Both the position numbers and the translations under genes were made by a program. A DNA stretch of 64,000 nucleotides from Janthinobacterium saanense. Its GTDB lineage: Bacteria > Pseudomonadota > Gammaproteobacteria > Burkholderiales > Burkholderiaceae_D. The notes under the pieces were generated by a model. The model was given only the letters and a program-made list of their open reading frames with translations, made no database searches and was not told the origin of the DNA. This document shows positions 38,346 through 45,584 of this stretch, in pieces (positions within the stretch are counted from its first letter, which is position 1; each line of letters opens with the position of its first letter). The DNA lies in NCBI RefSeq assembly GCF_014200675.1, contig NZ_JACHCI010000005.1, positions 248,001 to 312,000 of the forward strand. Direction: 5' to 3'.

Positions 38346-39140
38346 TTAGTCATTATTAGTGGTTTTTTGCAGTGCGTGCAGGGCATCGAGGATATCGAGT
38401 TTGAGCGCGATCACATCGCCGTTGTGGCCTATCCTTGGCTGGGCGATATCGACCGTCCATTCGCGCACGATATTGCCCGGTTTGCCGCCCATCAGCACGA
38501 TGCGGTCGGCCACCAGGATGGCCTCGTCGATATCGTGCGTGACCAGCAGCACGGCCGTGTGCCAGCGGTGTACCACCTCGACCAGCAGCGCCTGCATTTC
38601 GGCGCGCGTGATGGCGTCGAGCGCGGAAAACGGTTCGTCGGCAAACAGCAGTTCCGGTTCGCGCGCCAGTGCCCGTGCCAGCGCCACGCGCTGCGCCATG
38701 CCGCCCGACAGCGCTGAGGGATAGAGTTTTTCGCGTCCCTTGAGGCCTACCGCGTCGATGGCTTGCGCCACGCGTGCGGCATGCGCTTCGCGCGTCAGCC
38801 TGGGCTGGTGCTTGAAATCGAGGCCAAAACCCGCGTTCCCGGTCACGTTCAGCCAGGGCAAGAGGCTCGCTTGCTGGAACACCAGGGCGCTGCGCGGGTC
38901 AGGCTCCAGCATGGCTTTGCCGAGAAATTCGATATTGCCTGCCGATGGCGGCTGCAAGCCGGCCAGCACGCGCAGCAAACTCGATTTGCCGCAGCCGCTG
39001 CCGCCCAGCAGGCAGACGATTTCGCGCTTGCGCACGCTGAGTGACACATCCTGGAAAACCGGCTCGCTGCCGGCATAAGCGTAACGCAGGCCCTGCGCTT
39101 GCAGGGCCCAGTCTTGAGGTTCCGCTGTGGCTGCCGTCAT
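38346..39140 (-). CDS. ABC importer ATP-binding protein
   Basis: A 264-residue ATPase with Walker A LLGGSGCGKSSLLR, signature LSGGMAQRVALARAL and Walker B LLFADEPFSALD, plus the switch His in LLVTHDIDEA. It is of the SsuB/TauB/NrtD type. The start overlaps the stop of the flavoprotein gene (ATGA, 39137-39140), which ties the transporter to that enzyme. Confidence 0.94.
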   Translation of the reverse strand: MTAATAEPQDWALQAQGLRYAYAGSEPVFQDVSLSVRKREIVCLLGGSGCGKSSLLRVLAGLQPPSAGNIEFLGKAMLEPDPRSALVFQQASLLPWLNVTGNAGFGLDFKHQPRLTREAHAARVAQAIDAVGLKGREKLYPSALSGGMAQRVALARALAREPELLFADEPFSALDAITRAEMQALLVEVVHRWHTAVLLVTHDIDEAILVADRIVLMGGKPGNIVREWTVDIAQPRIGHNGDVIALKLDILDALHALQKTTNND

Positions 39141-40222
39141 GCCTGGGCCGCCTGCTGGCTGCTGAGCTGCTGACTATCAAACTGCTGCAGCGCCGCCTGC
39201 AATTGCGTCAGGCTGGGCGTGACGATGGGAATGAAGGACGATTCGCGCCAGCGGCGGGCAAAGCCCTGCTGTTCTGCGTTCAGATAGGCGCGTCCGCCCA
39301 TGGCTTGCAATTCCAGCATCAGGGCTTGCTGCAGCAATTCCGCCAGTTGTATGCGCAGGCGGAACATGGCGGGCGCCTGGCTCTGGAAGCGGCCATCGTG
39401 CACGCCGGCCAGCAAGGTAGTCACGGCAGTTTCCAGCGTTTCTTGCAGAGCGCTGATGCGCGGCGTGAGCTGGTTGCGCGAGCCGGCCGAGATACTGGCC
39501 GCCTGGGCCAGGCTGGCGCGCGCCAGGCCGATCGACAGGCCGCATTGCATGCCGAGAAAAGCCGGGCGCACCTGCGGCAGCCAGGCCGTGGCATTGTCGC
39601 TGATGATGTCGGCAGCAGGGACTGTTACTGCCGCCAGCTTGACGGAGGCCGTGTTACTGCCGCGCAGTGCGATCAGGTCCAGGTCCTCGCTGCGCTGCAC
39701 GCCTGCCCAGCTGCTGTCGAACGCGACGATGGCGGGCGGTGCACCGTCATTTGGCGCCACTGCGGCGGCGGCGACAAAGCCTGCCTTGCGCAGATTCGTC
39801 ACCCAGGCCAGGCCGCCGTCGAGCAGCAAGCCGCCGTCCTGGCGTGTGGCCGTGATTTGCAGCTGCTCGATGCCGGACAAGAATTTCATGGCGTTCGACA
39901 GGCCGCTGGCGCCCGCCTGCTTGCCCGTCAAGAGGTCGGGCAGGCGGCGTTCGGCCAGCGCGCGGTTAGGGCTTTGCAGCATGAATTCGATGAAGCAGCG
40001 CTGGCCCCAGAACACAAAGGCGGCCGTGACCGATTGTTCAGCCACTTTGGCGATGGCGTGGATGGCGTCGCGCACGTCGCCGCCTGCGCCACCGTGTTCC
40101 TGCGGTACGCCTGTGCGCAGCAGCTCGTCGCCCGCCAAGGCTGGCAAGACATTTTCAGCCAGCGCAGGCGATTGGTCCAGCTGGTCGGCATGCGTGTGCA
40201 GCCATTCCTTGAGCTGTGCCAT
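39137..40222 (-). CDS. Acyl-CoA dehydrogenase-like flavoprotein
   Basis: A 361-residue protein with the acyl-CoA dehydrogenase fold. It has an N-terminal helical domain with GVPQEHGGAGGDVRDAIHAI, a middle beta-domain with GGLAWVTNLRKAGFVAAA and a C-terminal four-helix bundle ending QAMGGRAYLNAEQ. I do not see the usual catalytic Glu loop or the GGTxE FAD motif; the C-terminus reads IPIVTPSLTQLQ. This resembles the DszC/SfnB group of flavin monooxygenases, or another non-classical branch, more than beta-oxidation enzymes. Its overlap with the ABC genes suggests it acts on the imported compound. Confidence 0.8.
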   Translation of the reverse strand: MAQLKEWLHTHADQLDQSPALAENVLPALAGDELLRTGVPQEHGGAGGDVRDAIHAIAKVAEQSVTAAFVFWGQRCFIEFMLQSPNRALAERRLPDLLTGKQAGASGLSNAMKFLSGIEQLQITATRQDGGLLLDGGLAWVTNLRKAGFVAAAAVAPNDGAPPAIVAFDSSWAGVQRSEDLDLIALRGSNTASVKLAAVTVPAADIISDNATAWLPQVRPAFLGMQCGLSIGLARASLAQAASISAGSRNQLTPRISALQETLETAVTTLLAGVHDGRFQSQAPAMFRLRIQLAELLQQALMLELQAMGGRAYLNAEQQGFARRWRESSFIPIVTPSLTQLQAALQQFDSQQLSSQQAAQA

Positions 40223-40223
40223 C

Positions 40224-40778
40224 TCAGACGGCGCCGGGCAGATAAGGCGTCAATTGCGGATTGACGGGCGTGCCGGCCAGGCTGTTGGAAAAATTGCACA
40301 GGGTGGCCAGGCTGATGCCGAGCACCACTTCCAGCGCTTGCTGCTGCTGGTAGCCGGCGCCCAGGAAGGCTTGGTAATCAGCGTCGGTGACGGCGCCGCG
40401 CGTGGCGATGACGGCTGCGGCAAACGCGGCGACGGCGTCCAGTTTGGCATCGCCCGTCAGTTGGCCGTGCTGCAGCGCGCGCACCACTTCCGGCGTTTGG
40501 CCGGCTTTTTTCAGGGAGATGGCGCTATGGCCGGCGATGCAAAAGTCGCAGCCATGGATGCGTGCAGCCGTGATCTGCACCACTTCGCGTTCCATCAGCG
40601 ACAGGCTGGTGCGGGCATTGATGCCGGAAACGGTCAGATAGGTTTCCAGCGCGACGGGGGCGTTGGCCAGCACGCCGATCAGGTTGGGCAGATAGCCATT
40701 GTTGGCGATGGCCTTTTCCACAAAGGGACGGCTATCGGCAGGGGCGGTATCGAGGGTCTGCAGCGTCAAACGGGACAT
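40224..40778 (-). CDS. AhpD/carboxymuconolactone-decarboxylase-like protein
   Basis: A 184-residue helical protein of the CMD/AhpD superfamily. The redox motif is complete: Glu63, then Cys77 and Cys80 in GCDFCIAGH with His84, the arrangement used by AhpD peroxidases. It is probably a thiol peroxidase or a related proton-relay enzyme. It is the first gene of the operon, two bases before the flavoprotein, and could remove peroxide leaked by it. Confidence 0.88.
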   Translation of the reverse strand: MSRLTLQTLDTAPADSRPFVEKAIANNGYLPNLIGVLANAPVALETYLTVSGINARTSLSLMEREVVQITAARIHGCDFCIAGHSAISLKKAGQTPEVVRALQHGQLTGDAKLDAVAAFAAAVIATRGAVTDADYQAFLGAGYQQQQALEVVLGISLATLCNFSNSLAGTPVNPQLTPYLPGAV

Positions 40779-40876
40779 GGTTGCACCTTGCTAGCTTGGT
40801 AAGTGATGTCCCATTATATCGGCGTCGCTTTGTCCATAACAGCCGCACACGTCGCCATTTTGTGCTCATTCGTCTC

Positions 40877-40996
40877 AACGCCTGTCCAAACCGGCTGCGC
40901 GGCGCGCTTTGCGGCCTGCGATGCTCACCGTACTAAAGTACGGTTGCGCTTCTCGGCCGCAAATCATCGCCGCTCGCGACGGTTTTGACAGGCGTT
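40877..40996. repeat. 120-bp imperfect hairpin, REPIN/MITE-like
   Basis: The outer arms AACGCCTGTCCAAACCG (40877-40893) and CGGTTTTGACAGGCGTT (40980-40996) differ at one position. Inside, TTTGCGGCC (40908-40916) pairs with GGCCGCAAA (40955-40963). The centre ACCGTACT-AA-AGTACGGT (40927-40944) is a perfect 8-bp stem. The arms align over nearly their full length. It lies between the araC-type gene and the operon it may control. The symmetry suggests a mobile palindromic element and not a simple terminator. Confidence 0.8.
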
Positions 40997-41015
40997 GCTT
41001 TACTGTTAATTACTA

Positions 41016-41936
41016 TTAATTTGGTAGCTGGCGCAGGCGCTGGTCGCGGCGGTAGGCGCCCGGTTGTTCGCCGGTGACTCTTTTGAAGGCGCGGGTGAAG
41101 GCGGCGTGGGAGCGGTAGCCGACCAGTTCGGCGGCGCGTTCGACGGAAACGCCGTCGTGCAGGCGGCGGGCCGCCAGTTTCATGCGCAGCAGAAGCAGGA
41201 ACTGGGCGGGGCTATGGCCGCTGGCGCTGGAAAAATGCTTGCAGAAGCTGGCGCGCGACATGCACGCGGCCTTGGCCATGTTTTCTATCGACCAGTCTTC
41301 GGCCGGGGCGTCGAGCATGCGCTCGAGCAGGGGTGCAAATTCGCTGTGGTGCAGTAGCGACAGCAGGCCGGCGGCCATCTGTTCGCCCTGCGCCACGTGG
41401 CGTATCAGGTAAAAGAACAGCAGCTCGACCAGGCGCGCGATCAAGGGCGAAGGTTGTTCCGGGTCGCCGCCTGCCTCAAGCAAGATCAGGTCGAACAGCC
41501 CGGCGGCGGCGCTGAAGGCGGGCGCGTCGCCGCGTATCAGCAGATACGCTGGGAACGAGTCGACGATCAGGGCCGACAAGGGGCCGCGAAACTGGAAGAA
41601 GCCGCAGGCCAGCGCCGTGGCAGGCGTGTCCGTCGCCGTTTGCAGCGGCAGCATCGCTTGCGCGCTGACGGCCAGTCCGGGATCGCTGTGGGGACTGAGG
41701 AAGTGCGGCAGGTCGCGCAGCAAGAAGACGCCGTCGCGCGGGCCGAGCGCGATCGGCGCTTCGCCATCGAGGTGCAGATAGCAATGGCCATCGAGCACCA
41801 GATGAAAGCTGCCCAGTGCGCGGCCAGCCGTGGAAGCGCGCCAGCGGCCACAATACTGGCCCACATGCAGCACGGCCGTATCGAGCTGCATGGCGCCCAG
41901 CAGCCAGCGCGCCAGCTTGTCGGTATCGGGATTCAT
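41016..41936 (-). CDS. AraC-family transcriptional regulator with cupin N-terminus
   Basis: A 306-residue regulator. The N-terminal half is a cupin-type sensing domain (HLVLDGHCYLHLDG, LGPRDGVFLLRDLPHFLSP). The C-terminal half has two helix-turn-helix motifs, MAKAACMSRASFCKHFS and AAELVGYRSHAAFTRAFKR, followed by the AraC end VTGEQPGAYRR. Regulators with this cupin domain are often next to CMD/AhpD-like genes, and here such a gene follows on the same strand. It is therefore the likely regulator of the ABC operon. Confidence 0.92.
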   Translation of the reverse strand: MNPDTDKLARWLLGAMQLDTAVLHVGQYCGRWRASTAGRALGSFHLVLDGHCYLHLDGEAPIALGPRDGVFLLRDLPHFLSPHSDPGLAVSAQAMLPLQTATDTPATALACGFFQFRGPLSALIVDSFPAYLLIRGDAPAFSAAAGLFDLILLEAGGDPEQPSPLIARLVELLFFYLIRHVAQGEQMAAGLLSLLHHSEFAPLLERMLDAPAEDWSIENMAKAACMSRASFCKHFSSASGHSPAQFLLLLRMKLAARRLHDGVSVERAAELVGYRSHAAFTRAFKRVTGEQPGAYRRDQRLRQLPN

Positions 41937-42025
41937 CTGATCGTCAAGATAAAAGCAGCATCATACGATGGCTGCCTGCCGGGGCATACGACACATTCCG
42001 ATTAAGCATATGCTCCAGAGCCTGG

Positions 42026-42871
42026 CTATTTCTTGTCTTTCCCGCCAGCTTGCTGGAATTGCGGGCAGCTGACCTGCAGCAGTGAGCGGTCTTCCAGGCA
42101 GACGGCGGACAACTGGCCGCCCCACACGCAGCCGCTGTCCAGGGCAATCAGCTTCGGCTCCAGCCGCAGTCCCAGCGCCGACCAGTGACCGAACACCACG
42201 GTGGAGTCGAGGCTGCGCCGTCCCGGCACGTCAAACCAGGGCATCAGGCCGGAACCGGCTGGCGCCGTGCCACTCTCTTTCATCTTGAAATCCATGACGC
42301 CGTCTGCCGTGCAAAAGCGCAAGCGCGTCATGGCGTTGACGATGCAGCGCAGCCGGTCGGCGCCGCGCAGGCTGTCGTCCCAGGCGGCCGGTTGGTTGCC
42401 ATACATGCTGCGCAAGAAGTCGACCCAGTTGGGGCCGGCCAGCATGCTTGAGACTTCATCGCTCAGCTCTTGCGCCTGTTGCGCGCTCCATTGCGGCAGC
42501 AAGCCCGCATGCACCAGCAGATGGCCGTCCTGCTGCAGCACCAGCGGCCGGCTGCGCAGCCAGCCTATCAGTTCGTCAAGGTCGGGGGCTGCGAGGATCT
42601 CGTCCAAGGTATCGGAGGCGTGTGCGGGACGGATGCCGTTGACGACCGCCAGCAAGTGCAGGTCGTGGTTGCCCAGTACCGTGTCGGCCAGGCCTTGCTG
42701 CGCCAGCGCATAAACATGGCGCAAGGTGGCCAGCGATGCCGGGCCGCGATTGATCAAGTCGCCAGCAAACAACAGTCGATAGGGGCCATCAGCCGCCGTA
42801 TGTATACACTTTTGTAATGTTAGCGTTTGTTCTTGACAGCCTTGCAGGTCGCCAATAAAGTAGGTTTTCAT
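42026..42871 (-). CDS. apaH: Symmetrical Ap4A hydrolase
   Basis: A 281-residue metallophosphatase that splits Ap4A into two ADP and in E. coli also removes Np4 caps from RNA. Motifs: [19 protein letters not shown] and GNHDLHLLA near the N-terminus and VFGHWSALG near the C-terminus. An apaH-like fragment on the same strand occurs 1.9 kb away at about 44767-44843. Confidence 0.96.
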   Translation of the reverse strand: MKTYFIGDLQGCQEQTLTLQKCIHTAADGPYRLLFAGDLINRGPASLATLRHVYALAQQGLADTVLGNHDLHLLAVVNGIRPAHASDTLDEILAAPDLDELIGWLRSRPLVLQQDGHLLVHAGLLPQWSAQQAQELSDEVSSMLAGPNWVDFLRSMYGNQPAAWDDSLRGADRLRCIVNAMTRLRFCTADGVMDFKMKESGTAPAGSGLMPWFDVPGRRSLDSTVVFGHWSALGLRLEPKLIALDSGCVWGGQLSAVCLEDRSLLQVSCPQFQQAGGKDKK

Positions 42872-43392
42872 CAGTTATTCGGTGGTGGGATAGTTGTAAA
42901 ACTAGCCGATGATACCGCTACCGGATGCTTTTGCTTGAGATTATACGGATGCGTAGAATAGTGATGCATAGAGTGATGCATTTATGCAGCAATACTGATG
43001 GTACCCCAAGCCCCGGTGCTGCCCTCCGCCAGGTCGATGTCGCCATAGCTGGGTATGAGAGAAACCGACAATACTGGTAAAATGCACGACTTGCTGTCGG
43101 TGTTCTTGATTACGCTCAACAGCGGCGTGATTTGTGTGTTGCCTTCTTGTTTATACTCGCGCGGATTTCCCCTGCGCCGGCTGGTACAGACGAAACACTA
43201 CACTGTGCTGTGCCGCAGCATTATTTGGAAAATTTTGGCGGTGTGCCCTCGCTATGTCCCGATGCACAAGGTTTCAACTGCATCGTCGTCAGACAAGCGC
43301 CTACAACCCGCTGGCAAGAATAACGCATACACCCCTTTTACACTTACCGTTGCGCTCCTGGCGCACGTTGCTCCGTTGAAGATGAGAACATC
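42872..43392. other. Gene-poor stretch with coding debris
   Basis: No intact gene of known type is seen in these 521 bases. Near apaH there are two direct copies of AGTGATGCAT (42960-42969 and 42972-42981), possible operator sites. On the minus strand a frame ending at 42982 uses GC3-like codons and reads IPSYGDIDLAEGSTGAWG before its stop, which looks like the C-terminus of a lost gene. On the plus strand there is a short secreted-protein-like frame (separate entry). The promoter of the alpha-oxoamine synthase should be here. Confidence 0.5.
43132..43323 (+). pseudogene. Truncated secreted-protein start, L,D-transpeptidase-like N-terminus
   Basis: A 63-codon frame from a TTG. It begins with a hydrophobic signal-like segment (CVAFLFILARISPAPAG), then LHCAVPQHYLENFGG, SLCPDAQGFNCIVV and TRWQE, then stops. 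The Cys-rich pattern after the signal recalls the N-terminus of betaproteobacterial L,D-transpeptidase-type proteins, where C.VP...FG...CP...CI.V precedes a binding domain. Nothing of the rest follows. It could also be a genuine small secreted protein or chance. Confidence 0.3.
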
Positions 43393-44586
43393 ATGAATGA
43401 ATTAAGCGATATTGCTTCCTGGCTGGCGACCAATTCGGTCCACCACGAGTCAGGCGTACACGCCAGCCTGCCCGATCCTACCTTCGTCTCCGAAGGCAAG
43501 ACCTTTGTTTCTTTCAGCAGCAATAATTATCTGGCGCTGGCCAACCACCCGCGTCTGGTGAGCGCTGCCAAGGATGGCCTGGACCGTTACGGCGTGGGCA
43601 ATTGCGAGTCGCGCCTGCTGGGCGGTGACCTGGATGTCTACCGTGAACTCGAGCGTCGCCTCGGCGCGCTCAAGCATAAATCCGATGCGGTGCTGTTCGT
43701 GACCGGCTATATGACGAATATCGGCGTGCTGTCGTCGCTCGTCAAGGCGGGCACGATGGCGCGCCTGTACGGCTACCGCGCCGTGAAGCGCCGCAAATAT
43801 GTGTATTATTCGGACGAATTCAACCATGTCAGCATCCGCGAAGGCATCCATATGTCGGGTGTGCCCAGCCACAAATACCGCCATTGCGACATGGGCCACC
43901 TGGAATCGCTGCTCAAGGCTGCCGAGGGCACCACGCCGATTATCGTCAGCGATGGTGTGTTCAGCATGGAAGGCACGATAGCGCCGATTCCTGACCTGGT
44001 CGCCATCGCCGAAAAATATGGCGCCATCCTGTATATCGACGATGCGCATGCGACCGGCGTCCTCGGTGAGAACGGCGGCGGCACGTCCGAACACTTCAAT
44101 TGCTACAGCCCCAACATTATCCAGATGGGTACCCTGAGCAAGGCATTCGGCGCCATCGGTGGTTTTGTTGCTGTCGAACGCGATATCGCTGACGTGATCC
44201 GCCTGACCAGCTCGGCCTACGGTTTTACCTGCCCGCCACCGCCAGACCAGGCTGCGGCATTGATCGCTGCGCTGGACTTGCTGGTCGAAGAACCGCAACG
44301 GCGTCAACGCCTGTGGGATAACCAGCGCTATTTTGTCGAGCGCATGCGCCCACTGGGTTTTCAGCTGCTGTCGACCGAGACGCCGATTGTGCCTGTATTG
44401 ATCGGCGACGCCGAGCGCTGCCTGAACTTCGCCAAGGCCTTGAAAGCCGAGGGCGTCCACGTCGACTCCGTGCAATTCCCGGCCGCGCCGATAGGCAAGG
44501 CACGCCTGCGTTTCATGATGAACGCCGGCCATACCCACGCGCAGATCGACCATGTTGTCGAAGTCATGGGACGTATCGGCGCCTAA
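43393..44586 (+). CDS. Alpha-oxoamine synthase family PLP enzyme
   Basis: A 397-residue enzyme of the family that joins an amino acid to an acyl thioester with loss of CO2 (BioF, Kbl, ALAS, serine palmitoyltransferase). The PLP lysine is Lys250 in MGTLSKAFGAIGGFVA, with Asp216 and His219 in YIDDAHATGVLG. FSSNNYLALANHP and IIVSDGVFSMEGTIAP are typical. Odd points: an inserted basic segment LYGYRAVKRRKY (about 125-136) before the DEFNHVS motif, and Tyr83 where family members usually have His. No bio, kbl/tdh or heme genes are adjacent. The substrate is unknown; a lipid or long-chain base is possible. It is not close to the CqsA/LqsA autoinducer synthases as I recall them. Confidence 0.85.
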   Translation: MNELSDIASWLATNSVHHESGVHASLPDPTFVSEGKTFVSFSSNNYLALANHPRLVSAAKDGLDRYGVGNCESRLLGGDLDVYRELERRLGALKHKSDAVLFVTGYMTNIGVLSSLVKAGTMARLYGYRAVKRRKYVYYSDEFNHVSIREGIHMSGVPSHKYRHCDMGHLESLLKAAEGTTPIIVSDGVFSMEGTIAPIPDLVAIAEKYGAILYIDDAHATGVLGENGGGTSEHFNCYSPNIIQMGTLSKAFGAIGGFVAVERDIADVIRLTSSAYGFTCPPPPDQAAALIAALDLLVEEPQRRQRLWDNQRYFVERMRPLGFQLLSTETPIVPVLIGDAERCLNFAKALKAEGVHVDSVQFPAAPIGKARLRFMMNAGHTHAQIDHVVEVMGRIGA

Positions 44587-44766
44587 AGAGTAAGCCATCT
44601 GCGACGGCGCTGTCTATCCAGCGCTGTTGCTGGTGGCCGTTGTCCCCTTCTCACATCCATTCAGGCCCCATCCTCAGCCTGCGTGGCCATGCTGCATCGA
44701 CTTTGCCGGCCCTTCCTGCTACACCTCGCTACCATCTGCCGCTATGCAATATAGCGCAGCTCCGCC

Positions 44767-44843
44767 TTCCTTCCCCCTGACATCCATGACGCCGTTGGCC
44801 GTGTAAAAGCGCAAGCGCGTCACGCCCTTGATGGCCGCAGCTT
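44767..44843 (-). pseudogene. apaH-like gene fragment
   Basis: Read on the minus strand, this gives VTRLRFYTANGVMDVRGKEGG, matching intact Apa[22 protein letters not shown]. At the DNA level the block around 44781-44822 is nearly identical to 42291-42332. The flanks do not continue the similarity. It is a remnant of a second apaH, or of a duplication that spanned the alpha-oxoamine synthase gene. Confidence 0.8.
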
Positions 44844-45483
44844 CCTGATGAGGCAAGTGTTGTTTTTTTGCTGATAGTTCGGGTGCGCGGCAAACGCGCC
44901 GGGCGTTGCCGGGCTTTCACATAGAATCAGGTCTGAGTGCCCGGCAGGCCAGCGCCAGGCCAGTGTTGTCGACGGAAAAATCGCATGCCCCGCCAGCCAG
45001 ATACATTAAAATTATCAAATTATTATTTCGGTGTATCAAATGGTAAATGCAGTTATCAATTGTACGAACTCTTGTTACGATCTCGACGCTCCGTAGTTTG
45101 CCCCGCAGTTCGCGATGCAGTTTGTAAGGCAGTGGGCAGCAGTTGGGAATAGATGCGGCACGCGTCATGTCCTTATTGTATGCTTAATTATAAATGTATT
45201 TATGGCAATATATTTTCTTACACAAGCATGCTTTTTTCAGCATGTTTCTGGTTGAAGAAGAGATATTTAATTTCTGCCAGGTATAAGCGAATATTTTTGT
45301 TATGCACTTGGGATTGAACCGCAGCGCCTGGCGCCATGGAGTGGGGATTTAGTGAGCATTTCGGTACAATGTCATAGTGGCGAAATATTTCAAATACCAG
45401 TTGTGATACGAAGCTGGTTTCGTGCCATCGCTGAAATTGTTAGGGGCGTGCCGCAGGATGGTGGATAGGGGCTTGCACAAGAG

Positions 45484-45498
45484 ACGATCACTGATCGT
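45484..45498. promoter_or_regulatory. Perfect palindrome upstream of the wecA-like gene
   Basis: ACGATCA and TGATCGT flank one C. It lies about 87 bases before the chosen start codon and would suit an operator for a dimeric regulator. The binding protein is unknown. Confidence 0.35.
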
Positions 45499-45584
45499 TG
45501 AAGCACTCGGTGCAGCATAATTTTCTGTATTTTTTACCTGTCGATGGCTTTACGTGGCGAGCCCGATTTTTTATTGATAATAAA

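Larger units (their letters stand above)
44587..45584. other. AT-rich 1-kb stretch without an intact gene
   Basis: The stretch falls in GC toward the right. It contains the apaH-like fragment (separate entry), an AT-rich region 45000-45300 suited to H-NS binding, and a perfect palindrome ACGATCA-C-TGATCGT (45484-45498). A leftward 83-codon frame at 44917-45168 has no recognisable features. The wecA-like promoter should lie here. Confidence 0.5.

Noticed and set aside
43055-43396. Rightward 113-codon frame overlapping the synthase start
   Set aside because: Irregular composition, no ribosome binding site and no motif; it runs into the start of the real gene.
43393-44586. Identification of the synthase as the CqsA/LqsA/JqsA autoinducer synthase
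   Set aside because: The motifs around the PLP site and the N-terminal half differ from CqsA as I recall it, and no jqsS/jqsR-type sensor kinase or regulator genes are adjacent.
44917-45168. Leftward 83-codon frame in the AT-rich gap
   Set aside because: No recognisable domain and it crosses the transition from GC-rich to AT-rich sequence.
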